The notes: generated from the letters alone by a model not told the origin. 64,000 bases of DNA from Achromobacter spanius (GCF_002812705.1 NZ_CP025030.1:4030001-4094000), one strand, 5' to 3'. Counted from the stretch's first letter, positions 36,273-46,313 are shown. Numbers and translations are program-made.

Positions 36273-37754
36273 TCAGCGCTCGGGCGGCAATCCAGACAGC
36301 ACGACAAGCAGTGCCAGGAATAAAAGAATGCCGAACGCGGCCAGGGCAAACGGCAGTAGTAGAACATACACGCCGCGTTCTTGCCCTTGTCCGTGGGCCA
36401 AACCCGCCGCAATCGACATCCGGACGGGGGAAAAAATACCCATTGCCGTGCCGGAAACGTGTAACAGCGCAGCCGCTGCCGGCGCGTTCAAACCCGCGTT
36501 AAGCGCCAATGATAGCTGCGACGGCATGAACAAACTATTCGGCGCGTTGCCGCTGTTGGCCAGAATACCAAAGGCGCCGGCCAGCAAGGGCGTGATCAGC
36601 AAGGTCCATTCCCGCAGCGTGGCGAACAGGCCATCGGCATAGGCTTGCGAGATGCCCGCGCCGGCCAGCACTTCGGCCATCATCGCGAACAGGAAGACGG
36701 ACATGACCGCGTGGCGGCCCGTGTGCCAGGCGACGCGCGCCTGGGTCTTCAACGCGCGTGGCTCGCGGCGCCAGGCGGCCAGTGCCAGCGCGCCCGCGAT
36801 CAGCCAGCTGCCGGCGTGCAAAAAGGGCTTCCACGCGGGCAGGTCGTTGAAGGGCTGGATGTCGGCCCAGGCGCCCAGCGCGTGATTCAACGCGGGGACG
36901 AGCCGTGTTACGGCCAGGCAGGCGATCACCAGCATGTAGGGCAGCGCGCGTCGGGCGGCGGCCAGCGCCTGGGCGCGGTTGGGGCGGCGGTCCAGTCCGA
37001 AGCGCAGCACGATCAAGGGGCCAAAGGACGCCAGCAGCGCTGTTTCGGGGCCTAGCACGGCCGTGGCGGCGCTTAGCAGTCCCAGGCTGGCCGTGATCCA
37101 GGCGGCTTCGCGCGCGTGTTCGGCGGTGTCGGCGCGCAGCCCGGCGTGGCGCGCGGTGCGCCAGAAAAGCAGCATCCATACCGCCATCAGCAAGGCCACC
37201 GCCACCATGCTGTACAGCGCAAGTTGCGTGGCGGGCACGCGCGCATACGCGGATGCCAGCAAGGTGCCGCTGCCCATCGCGCCCCAGGGGATCAGGGTCT
37301 GGCTCAACAAGGCGAACACCATGATGTCGCGCGGCTTCAAGCCCAGCGGGCGGATCAGCAACACGGTGCCCAGCATGCCCACGCCAAAACCCGTGGCGGA
37401 TTCCGCGAAAGGGCCGATCAGAAAACAGGCAAAGAACAAGCGCCGTCGCCGGGCCAACGGGTCATTCAATTCGGGGTGTGCGGCGCCGGCTTGCGCGGGC
37501 GACTGGCCCTGCGAGGCCATCTGCCAGAACAGCAGGCCGCCCAGAATGTAAGGCGTGATGATCCAGCCGATCCATGCCCCACGCTCAAGCGTCACCGCCA
37601 ATTGCGCCCCGCCAAAGTGCATGGGCGCGGCGAACAGCGCAATGGGGATGGCGGCGCACAGCCCCAGCACGGCGGCCACCGTGGTGTTGACCCGACCGCT
37701 GGCGATGGCGCCGATCACGGTCAGGGCGGGCAGGGACCACAGCAGATAGATCAT
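36273..37754 (-). CDS. L-lactate permease family transporter
   Basis: 493 residues with about 12-13 membrane spans. GPFAESATGFGVGMLGTVLL is the signature of the LctP/LldP family, which imports lactate, glycolate or similar hydroxy acids with protons. It is shorter than the classical LldP of about 550 residues, so substrate choice is uncertain. It ends 34 nt before the ProQ-like gene on the same strand and starts 38 nt after the phosphoesterase gene, so co-transcription is possible. Confidence 0.87.
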   Translation of the reverse strand: MIYLLWSLPALTVIGAIASGRVNTTVAAVLGLCAAIPIALFAAPMHFGGAQLAVTLERGAWIGWIITPYILGGLLFWQMASQGQSPAQAGAAHPELNDPLARRRRLFFACFLIGPFAESATGFGVGMLGTVLLIRPLGLKPRDIMVFALLSQTLIPWGAMGSGTLLASAYARVPATQLALYSMVAVALLMAVWMLLFWRTARHAGLRADTAEHAREAAWITASLGLLSAATAVLGPETALLASFGPLIVLRFGLDRRPNRAQALAAARRALPYMLVIACLAVTRLVPALNHALGAWADIQPFNDLPAWKPFLHAGSWLIAGALALAAWRREPRALKTQARVAWHTGRHAVMSVFLFAMMAEVLAGAGISQAYADGLFATLREWTLLITPLLAGAFGILANSGNAPNSLFMPSQLSLALNAGLNAPAAAALLHVSGTAMGIFSPVRMSIAAGLAHGQGQERGVYVLLLPFALAAFGILLFLALLVVLSGLPPER

Positions 37755-37792
37755 CGGCGGGCGCTGACGTTAATGCCGCTTGTTAAAGCCGC

Positions 37793-38935
37793 TTACCGCG
37801 GCGCGGCCCTGGTTGGCGAACGCAGCACGATCTGCGTGATTTCCGAGGGGCGACCCAGGCGGACCGGGAAGCCTGGCCACAGCCCGGCGCCATTGCTGAC
37901 GTACAGGTGCATGCCGTCCACGTCGTATCCGCCCGATACATAGCCTTCATTGGCCAGTTGCGTCAGCAGATGCGGCCCCAGGATCTGCCCGCCATGCGTG
38001 TGGCCGGACAATTGCAGCCCGGCCCCGGCTTGCGCATTCTTCGCCGCGCCGATGGGGCGATGGCTCAGCAAAATGACCGGGTCCGTCGCCCGCACGCCGT
38101 TCAGGGCACGCGCCACGTCGGGCACGTCCTCGCCGTAGGCGGCCGCCATCTTGTCCGTGACGCCGGCCAGTACCAAGCGCTGGCCGTTTGGCTTCAGGGT
38201 CACGTGCTCGTTCAGCAGCAGGCGCAGGCCCAGGTGTTCGAAAGCGGGCAGCCAGCGTTGGTACTCTGCGTAGTACTCATGGTTGCCGGGAATCGCGTAG
38301 ACGCCATGGCGCGCGCGCAGCGCTTGCAGCGGCAGCACATCGGCCGCGCGGGCGTGGGTGGTGCCGTCGACCAGGTCGCCCGTGATCACGATCAGGTCGG
38401 GCTTCAAGCCGTTCGTCTTGTCGACCACGGCCTGCATCCAGGGCGCCTCCAGCAACCGGCTGGCGTGCAGGTCGGTCAACTGCACCAGGCGAAAGCCGTC
38501 CAGCTCGGGCGGCAGCTTGGGCAAGGCGATTTCAATGGTTTTGACGTCCGGCACGCGCACGGCTTGCCACACGCCGATGGCCGACAAGGCCATGGCCAGC
38601 ACGGCGGCGGTGGCGCCCCAGCGGCGCGCCGCCAGCAGGCCCCGACCGCGCGCGCGTGACACGGCGTAGAGCACGACCCCGGCAACGTCGCGCACCAGCA
38701 ACAGCATGGCCAGCAAGAGCAGCCCGCCGAAGAGCCAGCCCAGCGCCATGATCAGCGTGGCGGGGATTTCGGGGGAAGCCATCGAGCCGAAGAAGTGGCG
38801 CGTCACCAGATGGTGTTCGGCAATGGCAATCAGCAAGGCGGACAGCAGCAGCTTGGCCGGCTTGGATAAAGACAGGGGCAGGACGAAACGCCAGATGACG
38901 TAGAGACTGATCAGTCCCGTGAAGACATGGAACAC
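37793..38935 (-). CDS. Membrane-anchored metallophosphoesterase (YaeI-like)
   Basis: 380 residues from GTG 38935, which has AGGA 8 nt upstream; an ATG at 39010 lacks a ribosome site. About four N-terminal membrane helices (to residue ~140) precede a calcineurin-type domain: QLTDLHASRLL, VITGDLVDG, IPGNHEYY, LLSHRP and SGHTHGGQ supply the metal ligands. It resembles phosphodiesterases acting on UDP-diacylglucosamine or other lipid-linked phosphates; substrate inferred only by class. Probably faces the cytoplasm or periplasm at the inner membrane. Confidence 0.87.
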   Translation of the reverse strand: MFHVFTGLISLYVIWRFVLPLSLSKPAKLLLSALLIAIAEHHLVTRHFFGSMASPEIPATLIMALGWLFGGLLLLAMLLLVRDVAGVVLYAVSRARGRGLLAARRWGATAAVLAMALSAIGVWQAVRVPDVKTIEIALPKLPPELDGFRLVQLTDLHASRLLEAPWMQAVVDKTNGLKPDLIVITGDLVDGTTHARAADVLPLQALRARHGVYAIPGNHEYYAEYQRWLPAFEHLGLRLLLNEHVTLKPNGQRLVLAGVTDKMAAAYGEDVPDVARALNGVRATDPVILLSHRPIGAAKNAQAGAGLQLSGHTHGGQILGPHLLTQLANEGYVSGGYDVDGMHLYVSNGAGLWPGFPVRLGRPSEITQIVLRSPTRAAPR

Positions 38936-39125
38936 GCGGTGATTCCTACTGGTGGGGCGATGGATGTGGCGGGAACAGTGCCGGAGAAGGCCGGCCGAAA
39001 CCAGCGACATTATGCCGGTGCCACATGTCGGTGCTAAGGCTTGTGCTGACGACTAGTCAAGAAAACCACGCTGGCGATTCGGCAACAAAAAACCTGCGTC
39101 GTATATCCGCAACAACAGATAGTTA

Positions 39126-39140
39126 TGAGAATTAGTCGCA
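39126..39140. promoter_or_regulatory. Possible Fur-type site ahead of the TonB-dependent receptor
   Basis: TGAGAATTAGTCGCA matches about 10 of 14 positions of the TGATAATnATTATCA form, with the left half (TGAGAAT) good and the right half weak. It lies about 50 nt ahead of the receptor start in a locally AT-rich stretch, fitting iron-dependent repression. Confidence 0.45.
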
Positions 39141-39189
39141 TTACACTTCCTCCGCACATCAATAGCCCACCCAGGGAGAGGAAGCCAGC

Positions 39190-41397
39190 ATGCAAGAAGC
39201 CAGGCCGCAGCGCCGCAAACCCCGTATTCACTCTGCAACCCAGCCCGGCTTCCCTCCACGCCGCACCGCTGTGCTGGTGCTGATGGCGCTGGCGTCCGCC
39301 AGTGCGGCCGCGCAAGACAGCGCCGTCGCCACCTTGCCCACCGTGCAGGTGGTGGGCGAGGGCGACCCGACCACGACCGAAGGCACGGGGTCCTACACGC
39401 CGCGCGCCACGGCCGCCGGCACGGGCCTGCCGCTGACGCTGCGCGAAACGCCGCAATCCGTCACGGTGGTGACCCGCCAGCGCATGGAAGACGAAAACAT
39501 GCTGTCCCTGGCCGACGTCATGGCCAGCACGCCGGGCATCTCGGTGCAGAACTACGACAGCGAGCGCTATTCGTTCAGCTCGCGCGGCTTCTCCATTTCC
39601 AATTACCTGTACGACGGCGTGCCCACCGACTTCGACACGGGCTATGCGGGCGGCGAGTCGTCCCTCGACCCCATCATCTATGACCGCGTGGAAGTCGTGC
39701 GGGGCGCCACCGGCCTGTTGACCGGCTCGGGCAATCCGTCGGCGTCCATCAACCTGGTGCGCAAACACGCCACCAGCCGTGAATTCAAGGCCGACGTCAG
39801 CGTCAGCGCCGGCAATTGGGACACCTATCGCGGCACGCTGGACCTGTCCACGCCGCTGAACACATCCGGCAGCGTGCGCGGCCGCATCGTGTCGGCCTAC
39901 CAGGACAACCATTCCTACCTGGACGGCTATCAGAACAAGAAAAAGATCTTCTACGGCGTGGTGGACGCGGACCTGACCTCGCGCACCACCTTCAGCGCGG
40001 GCTTCAACTACCAGGACAACGACCCGCAGCGCAGCAGTTGGGGCGGTTTCCCGCTGTGGTACGCGGACGGCGGTCGCACGGACTGGAAGCGGTCGCTGAA
40101 TACCGGCGCGGACTGGAGTTCCTGGGCCAGCACCACCTCGGGCGGCTTTGCCAGCCTGGAACACCGCTTTGACAACGACTGGCGCGTGCAGGCCGTGGCG
40201 TCCCATTCCAAGCACGAAATGGATGGCAAGCTGCTGTACCTGTACGGCTGGCCCGACCGCGAAACCGGCTTGGGCGTGAACGGTTCGCCCGCCTGGTATG
40301 TAGGCGACCGCAAGCAGAACAGCCTGGACCTGAAAGCCTCCGGCCCGTTCACGGCCTTCGGCCGCCGCCACGAAGCGGTGGTCGGCGCCAGCTTCACGCG
40401 CCAATACGCGGACTTCGACTATCGCTCGGCGCTGGACGCCGCGCCGGTGGGCAACTTTTTCGACTGGGATGGCTCCTATCCCGAACCGCAATGGAGCGAC
40501 ACCGCCGTCACCGCCAGCCGCTACACGACCAAGCAAAGCGGCTGGTACGGCGCGCTGCGCCTGAACCTGGCCGACCCCTTGAAGCTGATCGTGGGCGGGC
40601 GCTACAGCACCTGGAAGACGGACTCGGTGGGCTTTGGCGGCGGTAACCGCACGGCCTTCGACAAGGACGCCTTCATTCCTTACGCCGGCCTGCTGTACGA
40701 CATCAACGAGACCTACACGGCCTACGTCAGCTACACCGGCATCTTCAACCCGCAAAGCTATCAGGACCGCAACGGCAGTTGGCTGGACCCGCTGGAAGGC
40801 AAGTCCTATGAAGCCGGTATCAAGGGCGAATTCCTGGAAGGCCGCCTGAACGCCAGCGCCGCCATTTTTCAAGTCGAACAGGACAACGTCGCTCAGACCG
40901 ACCCGGGTTACTTGGTACCGGGTTCGATCAACCAGGCATACCGGGCCGCACAAGGTACTCGCAGCCGCGGCTTCGACCTGGAGATGTCGGGCGAAGTGAC
41001 GCCGGGCTGGAACGTGGCGGCCGGTTGGTCGCATTGGACGGCCCGCGACGGTGACGGCGCCCCCATCCAGACCAACCAGCCGCGCTCGCTGGTGCGCCTG
41101 TTCACCACCTACCAGTTGCCGGGTGATTGGAACCGGCTGACGGTGGGCGGCGGCGTCAACTGGCAAAGCGGCGTCTACACCATCGCCAGCGGCCCCAACG
41201 GCGACGAGCGCGTCAGCCAGGGCAGCTACGCCATCACCAACCTGATGGCGCGCTACCGCTTCAACCGTAACCTGTCGGCGCAGTTGAACGTCAACAACGT
41301 GTTTGACCGCAAGTACTACAGCCAGGTCGGCTTCTATAGCCAAGGGGCTTGGGGCGCGGGCACCAGCGGCATGTTGACGATGCGCTACCAGTACTAG
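39190..41397 (+). CDS. TonB-dependent siderophore receptor (FhuE-like)
   Basis: 735 residues from ATG 39190 with a GGGAGAGGAA region upstream. A signal peptide ends after SAAAQ (about residue 41). A plug domain follows directly (LRETPQSVTVVTRQRM to VEVVRGATGLLTGSGNPSAS), then a 22-strand beta barrel closing on a terminal aromatic (MRYQY). No N-terminal signalling domain precedes the plug, so it is a pure transporter. The plug and loop patterns resemble FhuE and other hydroxamate-type siderophore receptors. Outer membrane. No siderophore synthesis, ExbBD or TonB gene is adjacent. It stops 12 nt from the convergent treY. Confidence 0.93.
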   Translation: MQEARPQRRKPRIHSATQPGFPPRRTAVLVLMALASASAAAQDSAVATLPTVQVVGEGDPTTTEGTGSYTPRATAAGTGLPLTLRETPQSVTVVTRQRMEDENMLSLADVMASTPGISVQNYDSERYSFSSRGFSISNYLYDGVPTDFDTGYAGGESSLDPIIYDRVEVVRGATGLLTGSGNPSASINLVRKHATSREFKADVSVSAGNWDTYRGTLDLSTPLNTSGSVRGRIVSAYQDNHSYLDGYQNKKKIFYGVVDADLTSRTTFSAGFNYQDNDPQRSSWGGFPLWYADGGRTDWKRSLNTGADWSSWASTTSGGFASLEHRFDNDWRVQAVASHSKHEMDGKLLYLYGWPDRETGLGVNGSPAWYVGDRKQNSLDLKASGPFTAFGRRHEAVVGASFTRQYADFDYRSALDAAPVGNFFDWDGSYPEPQWSDTAVTASRYTTKQSGWYGALRLNLADPLKLIVGGRYSTWKTDSVGFGGGNRTAFDKDAFIPYAGLLYDINETYTAYVSYTGIFNPQSYQDRNGSWLDPLEGKSYEAGIKGEFLEGRLNASAAIFQVEQDNVAQTDPGYLVPGSINQAYRAAQGTRSRGFDLEMSGEVTPGWNVAAGWSHWTARDGDGAPIQTNQPRSLVRLFTTYQLPGDWNRLTVGGGVNWQSGVYTIASGPNGDERVSQGSYAITNLMARYRFNRNLSAQLNVNNVFDRKYYSQVGFYSQGAWGAGTSGMLTMRYQY

Positions 41398-41409
41398 GCT
41401 TGGCGGCGC

Positions 41410-44130
41410 TCATGCGCTTGCGCATAGCGCCACCGGGCAGTCACGCAATAGCGCGGTCAAGGGCACTTCGCCCGCCGCGTTCGCATTGACCTGCCCGCCC
41501 GACAACACGTTGCGCAGCGCGCCCGCTTCGATATCCGGGGGCAGGACCACGCGGGTGCCCTCCCAGTAGCGGCAAGCCTGCGCGGCGTGGTCTTCCGTGT
41601 ACGGCGCCAGTGCCCGCGCGCACAGCCGGGGCGCCACCGCCACAACGCTGCGCCCCTCATGTCGGCGCACATAGGCAATTACGTGCGCCGCGCGCGGGCC
41701 GATGACGGCAAGCGGCGTGCAATCCCCCAGGCTGAACAGGTCGGGGTGGCGGGCGCGCAGCGCCAGAGTGCGGCGGATGAGTTGCTGCTTGATGGCGCCG
41801 CTGCGCCAGGCGGCGGCGTCGGTGGCCATGGGCAGATCGACATCCGCCGCCTTCAGCAACGCCGCCCGTTCGGCGTAGTCGACAGGGCGGCGGTTGTCGG
41901 GGTCGACCAGGCTGAAGTCCCACAGGTCGGTGCCTTGGTACAGGTCGGGCACGCCGGGTAGCGTGTTGCGCAACAAGGTCTGGGTCAGGCTGTTCACCAG
42001 CCCGGCGGGGGCGATGCGCAAGGCCCAGGCGCCGATGTCGCGCAGCAGCGCCTGGCCATCGCCCGGGTCTTGCAAGCCCATGATGCAGGCACGGGCGGCG
42101 TCTTCGTAGGCGGCGTCCGGATCGGTCCAGCTTGTGTGCAGCTTGGCTTCACGCAGGGCCTTTTCCTGCCACTGCGCGATGCGTTCAAGAAATTCAGAGA
42201 CAGACGCGGTGACCTCGGCACTGCCGTCATCGAGGCTTTCGGCCGATAGCGACAGCGGCCACGCCCCCACCAGGCTTTGCAACAGCAGATAGCGGTCGGC
42301 GGGGCTGGGCGCCCCCGGCTTGGCCAGGCGCGGTATCCATGCGCCGACCATGCGCAGCCATTCGTCGGGCGCTTCAGTCAGCACGGCGAGCCGCGCGCGC
42401 GTGTCTTCGCCGCGTTTGTGGTCATGCGTGGCGGTGGCCAGCATGGCGTGGGGATGCGTGCGTGCGCGCGCCGCGCTTAGCGCATGGAACGCTTGCAGCG
42501 GCAGCGCGAAGCGCGTGGGGCTGGAACCGACTTCATTGCGCGACAGCAGCGGGCCACGGCGGTAGAACAAGGTGTCTTCCAGTGCCTTGGCCGCCAGCGG
42601 CGGGGTCAGTTGCTGGAAGCGGCGCAAGGCTAGCGCGCGGGCTTGCGTTACGGCGGTGTCGGCCACGTCCTGTTGCGCCGCACCGCCCAGCCATTCGTCA
42701 ATCTGTTCCAGCAAGCGGGCGTCAGCGGTGCCGTCGCCCAGCGCTTCCCGCGCCTGGTCCACCGCAACGCGGCACCAGTGCGCATCTGCCGGGCTGCGGC
42801 CCCCGTCTTCCGCATAGCTGCGGTACACGGGAAACGCCGCCAACAACGCCGTCAGCACGCGGTCGATGGCCGGACTAGTCCAGTCGTGCGTGCGCAGGTC
42901 GAAGCGGGCGATGCGCGTCAGCGCGCGCACCAGCGCCTGTCGTTCGGCGGGGAAATGCCGCGCCAACATGCGGTGGCGCGCGTCGCGCAGTTGGGCAGCG
43001 GCGTCGCGTGGGTCGCCACTTAACGCTACCCAGCAGCGTTCAAGCTGGGCCTGCGCCTCGGGGGCGTGCAGCAGTGCGCCCACCTGGTCCATGAAGTCGT
43101 AGCCGGTGGTGCCCTCGGTGGGCCAGCGCGGGTCCAGCGATTCGTCGTCGGCCAGGATTTTTTCAATGATCAGATAGGCGCCGCCAGGCCGGCCGGCCGG
43201 TTTGCGCTCGCTATCCGCTTGCCGCAAGGCATGGCGCAGGCGGCGCAGATAGGCGCCGGGGCTGGCCAGGCCGTCGATGTGGTCAATGCGCAAGCCGTCC
43301 AGCACGCCTTCGCGATACAGGCGCAGCACCAGGCCATGCACGGCATCGAAGACCGCGCCGTCTTCCACGCGCACGCCAACCAGTTCGCTGATCTCGAAGA
43401 AGCGGCGCCAGTTGATCTGTTCGGGCGCGGTGCGCCACCATGCCAGCCGGTAGTGCTGACGTTCCAGCAGCGCATGCAGCCGCGCGCGGCCCGCCTCGTT
43501 GCCAGGGTCGTAGGCGGCGCACAAGCGTGCGAGGTCGCTGCGCTTCAGTCCGTCGTGGGTGAGTTCGTCGGTTGCCGACCCGCCAGCCAGCGAGCCCGGC
43601 GCCAGCGGCAGGCGCTGGCCACCCGCGTTGATATGGCAGGTACCCGTTTCCGCATCGTGTTCCAGGCGGATGTCGCCCGCCGCCAGGGCCTGGCCGTATA
43701 GGTCGCCCAGCACGGGCAGCAGCACCTTACCGCGCAACGCGGGGTCGGGCGCGTCCCAGTCGATATCGAAGGTGCCGGCGTGCGCACTATCTTGCCCATG
43801 TTGCAGCACATCCGCCCACCAGGGGTTCGAGGCATGCGCCGCCATGTGGTTGGGCACGATGTCCGCAATCAGCCCCAGGCCGCGCGCGCGCGCGGCGTCC
43901 GCCAGGCGGCGCAAGGCGGCTTCGCCGCCCAGTTCGGTGCTGACGCGCTGGTGGTCGATCACGTCATAGCCGTGGGTGGACCCTGCGCGGGCCTGGGTAA
44001 TGGGCGACAAGTACAGGTGGCTGACACCCAGCGCGGCGTAGTAGGGAAGCTGCGCGCGGGCGTCGTCCAGCGTGAAGCCGGCATGCAGTTGCAGGCGCGC
44101 GGTGGCGCGGGGGATAAGCGTCGTGTTCAT
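41410..44130 (-). CDS. treY: Malto-oligosyltrehalose synthase
   Basis: 906 residues from ATG 44130, overlapping the malQ stop as ATGA. A GH13 barrel converts the reducing-end alpha-1,4 bond of a maltodextrin into an alpha,alpha-1,1 bond. GVSHLYLSPITQARAGSTHG and DGLRIDHIDGLASP (nucleophile Asp, about residue 279) with IIEKILADDESLD (acid Glu) and ATATHDHKRGEDTRAR are TreY hallmarks. Length is normal for the family. It works with TreZ to release trehalose from glucan ends. Last gene of the operon. Confidence 0.95.
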   Translation of the reverse strand: MNTTLIPRATARLQLHAGFTLDDARAQLPYYAALGVSHLYLSPITQARAGSTHGYDVIDHQRVSTELGGEAALRRLADAARARGLGLIADIVPNHMAAHASNPWWADVLQHGQDSAHAGTFDIDWDAPDPALRGKVLLPVLGDLYGQALAAGDIRLEHDAETGTCHINAGGQRLPLAPGSLAGGSATDELTHDGLKRSDLARLCAAYDPGNEAGRARLHALLERQHYRLAWWRTAPEQINWRRFFEISELVGVRVEDGAVFDAVHGLVLRLYREGVLDGLRIDHIDGLASPGAYLRRLRHALRQADSERKPAGRPGGAYLIIEKILADDESLDPRWPTEGTTGYDFMDQVGALLHAPEAQAQLERCWVALSGDPRDAAAQLRDARHRMLARHFPAERQALVRALTRIARFDLRTHDWTSPAIDRVLTALLAAFPVYRSYAEDGGRSPADAHWCRVAVDQAREALGDGTADARLLEQIDEWLGGAAQQDVADTAVTQARALALRRFQQLTPPLAAKALEDTLFYRRGPLLSRNEVGSSPTRFALPLQAFHALSAARARTHPHAMLATATHDHKRGEDTRARLAVLTEAPDEWLRMVGAWIPRLAKPGAPSPADRYLLLQSLVGAWPLSLSAESLDDGSAEVTASVSEFLERIAQWQEKALREAKLHTSWTDPDAAYEDAARACIMGLQDPGDGQALLRDIGAWALRIAPAGLVNSLTQTLLRNTLPGVPDLYQGTDLWDFSLVDPDNRRPVDYAERAALLKAADVDLPMATDAAAWRSGAIKQQLIRRTLALRARHPDLFSLGDCTPLAVIGPRAAHVIAYVRRHEGRSVVAVAPRLCARALAPYTEDHAAQACRYWEGTRVVLPPDIEAGALRNVLSGGQVNANAAGEVPLTALLRDCPVALCASA

Positions 44131-46313
44131 GGCCGACCCCGCAATGCGCGCACCGGACGCAGTCGCGCCTGGCTGGTGGGCGCGCTCAGGCAGTCCGCCA
44201 CGGACAGCGGCACGCGTTGACGCCAGTTGGGATGGCGGCTGGTGGTGCCGGGCAGGTTCGGCTGGTCCAGTTGCCCGGTCAGGTCTTCCAGCGGAACCAG
44301 CATCAAGGGGCAGGGCGTGGCGGCGACAAAACCCAGCAGCTCGGCGCTGGGCGTCTGGCGCGGAAGCGGCAAGGTGGATGCCGTTGGCGAGCAGGCCTGC
44401 ACCGCGCGCCACAGGGTCGCGCGGTCTTCAAGACGCTCGGCGCGCAGCTCCGCCTCGTCCTGGTCTGGCGCCAGCAGGCGCAGCCGGGAACGCCACAGAA
44501 TGTCTTGCGCGTGCCACCAGCCTTCCAGCGTGGGCAGATCGTGGGTGGTGGTCATGGCGACGGCATTGGCCGGCCAATGCGAGGGCGGCGTAAAGTCGGG
44601 CGGCACGGCGGACGGGGCAGGCGGCGTGGCGCTGTCCGCCCCTGAGTCCGCCCCTGAGTCAACCCCTGAATCAGCCGCCGAATCAGCGCCGCGCATGAAC
44701 CACAGCACGTCCATGCCCAGCACCCCATGCGCTTCCAATTGCGCGTCAAACCCTTCCGGCACCGTGCCCAGGTTTTCACCGACGATCAGCGCGCGGTGCA
44801 GCCGGGCTTCCAGCGCGGTCAGGCGCAGCAACTGCTGCAAGGGATAGCGCAGATAGCCGCCATCTTGCGGGCTGGCGCCGTCGGGAATCAGCCACATCCG
44901 GGCCATGCCCAGGATGTGGTCGATGCGTAACCCGCCAGCGTGCGCCAGACTGGCGCGCAGCATGGCCAGAAAGGCCGAGTAGCCAGAGGCCTGCAAGGCG
45001 GTGGGTGACAGCGCGGTCAGGCCCCAGCCTTGGCCCAGCGGGTTGTACAGGTCGGGCGGCGCGCCCACGCTGGCGCGTGTCATCAGGTCGGCGTGCCGGC
45101 TCCAGGCGTGGCTGCCATGCGGGCTGCCGCCCACGGCCAGGTCGGCCACCACGCCTACCCGCATGCCGGCATCGCGGCCCGCGTGCTGCACCCGCTTCAG
45201 ACTTTCGGCCGCGAGCCATTGGTTGAACATGTGCGCGTCGACATCATGGGGGTGTTCTGCCGCGTAGCGTTGCGCGGCGGATGAGCGCGGGTCATGCAAT
45301 TCGGCGGGCCATTCGGTCCAGGGCACGGGCGCGCCCGCCGCCAGGCTGTGCTCGGCGTGCAGGGCTTCGAACAAGGCGTGCTCGAACAGGTCTGGGCCGG
45401 CCGCCGCCCGGTAGCTGTCGTACGCGCTGCGCTGCTCCGCGCTGGCGTGAGTGGTGAAGCGGTCGTGCAGGCGGCGCAGCAGTTGCTGGCGAAACCCCGC
45501 CGCCGCGGGCCAGTTGATCAGGGGTTGCGCGTCCAGCACAGGCAGGCGCGCCTGGGTCATGCCCGCCAGCGCGTCGCGCACGGCGTCCGCGCCCAGGATG
45601 CCGGCGGGGTCGGCGTACAGCGTGTTCAGGAACAAGCGGCTGGACGGTGAATACGGGCTGCAGTGTGCCGGGTCCGCCGCGAACATGGCATGCACGGGGC
45701 TGATGGCCAGCGCGTCGGCGCCGGACGCGCCGGAGGCGACGGCCAAGTCATGCAGCGCGCCGAAATCGCCAAAGCCGTGCGTGGCCTGCGTCGGGTCGGG
45801 GGCAGGGCGCCGCAGGCTGTAGACCTGTACGGCCAGGCCCCAGGCGCGAGCGTCCTGCGCTTGCAGCAGTTCATCCAGCGACGGCGCGCGCGGCGGGCAG
45901 ACGGCAAGCGTCGTCATCCCGGCCTGCGTGTGCACGGTGTAGTAACCGGGGCCTGCCGGCGCGCGCAAGGTCGCGGCGCCGTCTTGTCCCGCTGTGGTGC
46001 GGCCAGAGAGGGCCGGCCCAGAGGGGGATTCGAGTCGATACGTGCCCGCGCAGTCGGGTGGCAGCGGCACCGCCTCGCCCGGCAGCGCGATCAGCATCGC
46101 GGGCAGGTGCGCGCGCGCGGACAGGTCGGCCAGGCGGTGGCGGCTGTCGCGTATGTCCGCATCGGAATCAGCGGGCAGGTCCATGGCGGCCAGCAGCGCG
46201 CGCAAGGTGTCGGGCGACACACGGCACGGGCGCTGGCTTGCGTCGGTCCAGTGCTCGGCAATGCCGGCCTCGGCGGCAAGCTCGGACAGCCCGGCGTGGG
46301 CGGCGGCGCTCAT
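44127..46313 (-). CDS. malQ: 4-alpha-glucanotransferase (amylomaltase)
   Basis: 728 residues (MSAAAHAGLSEL), GH77. It moves maltodextrin segments between acceptors, releasing glucose. GLRIDHILGMARMWLIP holds the nucleophile Asp and IVGENLGTVPEGF the acid-base Glu; the MalQ N-terminal extension is present. A run of 12-nt repeats encoding Asp-Ser-Gly-Ala units (44634-44681) lies between the catalytic Glu and the HDLPTLEGWW motif, an insert absent from typical MalQ. It overlaps treZ and treY by 4 nt each. Confidence 0.94.
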   Translation of the reverse strand: MSAAAHAGLSELAAEAGIAEHWTDASQRPCRVSPDTLRALLAAMDLPADSDADIRDSRHRLADLSARAHLPAMLIALPGEAVPLPPDCAGTYRLESPSGPALSGRTTAGQDGAATLRAPAGPGYYTVHTQAGMTTLAVCPPRAPSLDELLQAQDARAWGLAVQVYSLRRPAPDPTQATHGFGDFGALHDLAVASGASGADALAISPVHAMFAADPAHCSPYSPSSRLFLNTLYADPAGILGADAVRDALAGMTQARLPVLDAQPLINWPAAAGFRQQLLRRLHDRFTTHASAEQRSAYDSYRAAAGPDLFEHALFEALHAEHSLAAGAPVPWTEWPAELHDPRSSAAQRYAAEHPHDVDAHMFNQWLAAESLKRVQHAGRDAGMRVGVVADLAVGGSPHGSHAWSRHADLMTRASVGAPPDLYNPLGQGWGLTALSPTALQASGYSAFLAMLRASLAHAGGLRIDHILGMARMWLIPDGASPQDGGYLRYPLQQLLRLTALEARLHRALIVGENLGTVPEGFDAQLEAHGVLGMDVLWFMRGADSAADSGVDSGADSGADSATPPAPSAVPPDFTPPSHWPANAVAMTTTHDLPTLEGWWHAQDILWRSRLRLLAPDQDEAELRAERLEDRATLWRAVQACSPTASTLPLPRQTPSAELLGFVAATPCPLMLVPLEDLTGQLDQPNLPGTTSRHPNWRQRVPLSVADCLSAPTSQARLRPVRALRGRP
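44634..44681 (-). repeat. Four 12-nt in-frame repeats in malQ
   Basis: Units near GTCCGCCCCTGA recur at 44634, 44646, 44658 and 44670, diverging progressively; on the minus strand they encode DS(G/A)AD-type residues in a loop of MalQ. Confidence 0.8.

Noticed and set aside
36273..37754. Naming the transporter lldP
   Set aside because: The family signature is present but the protein is shorter than classical LldP and lacks lactate dehydrogenase neighbours, so the substrate is not certain.
39034..41343. Long open frame on the minus strand across the TonB-dependent receptor
   Set aside because: Low-complexity Val/Ala/Arg/His product with no motif; the plus-strand receptor has a signal, plug and barrel.
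44131..44412. Longer treY reading from 44412
   Set aside because: The extra residues overlap malQ in another frame; ATG 44130 gives the ATGA overlap seen throughout the operon.
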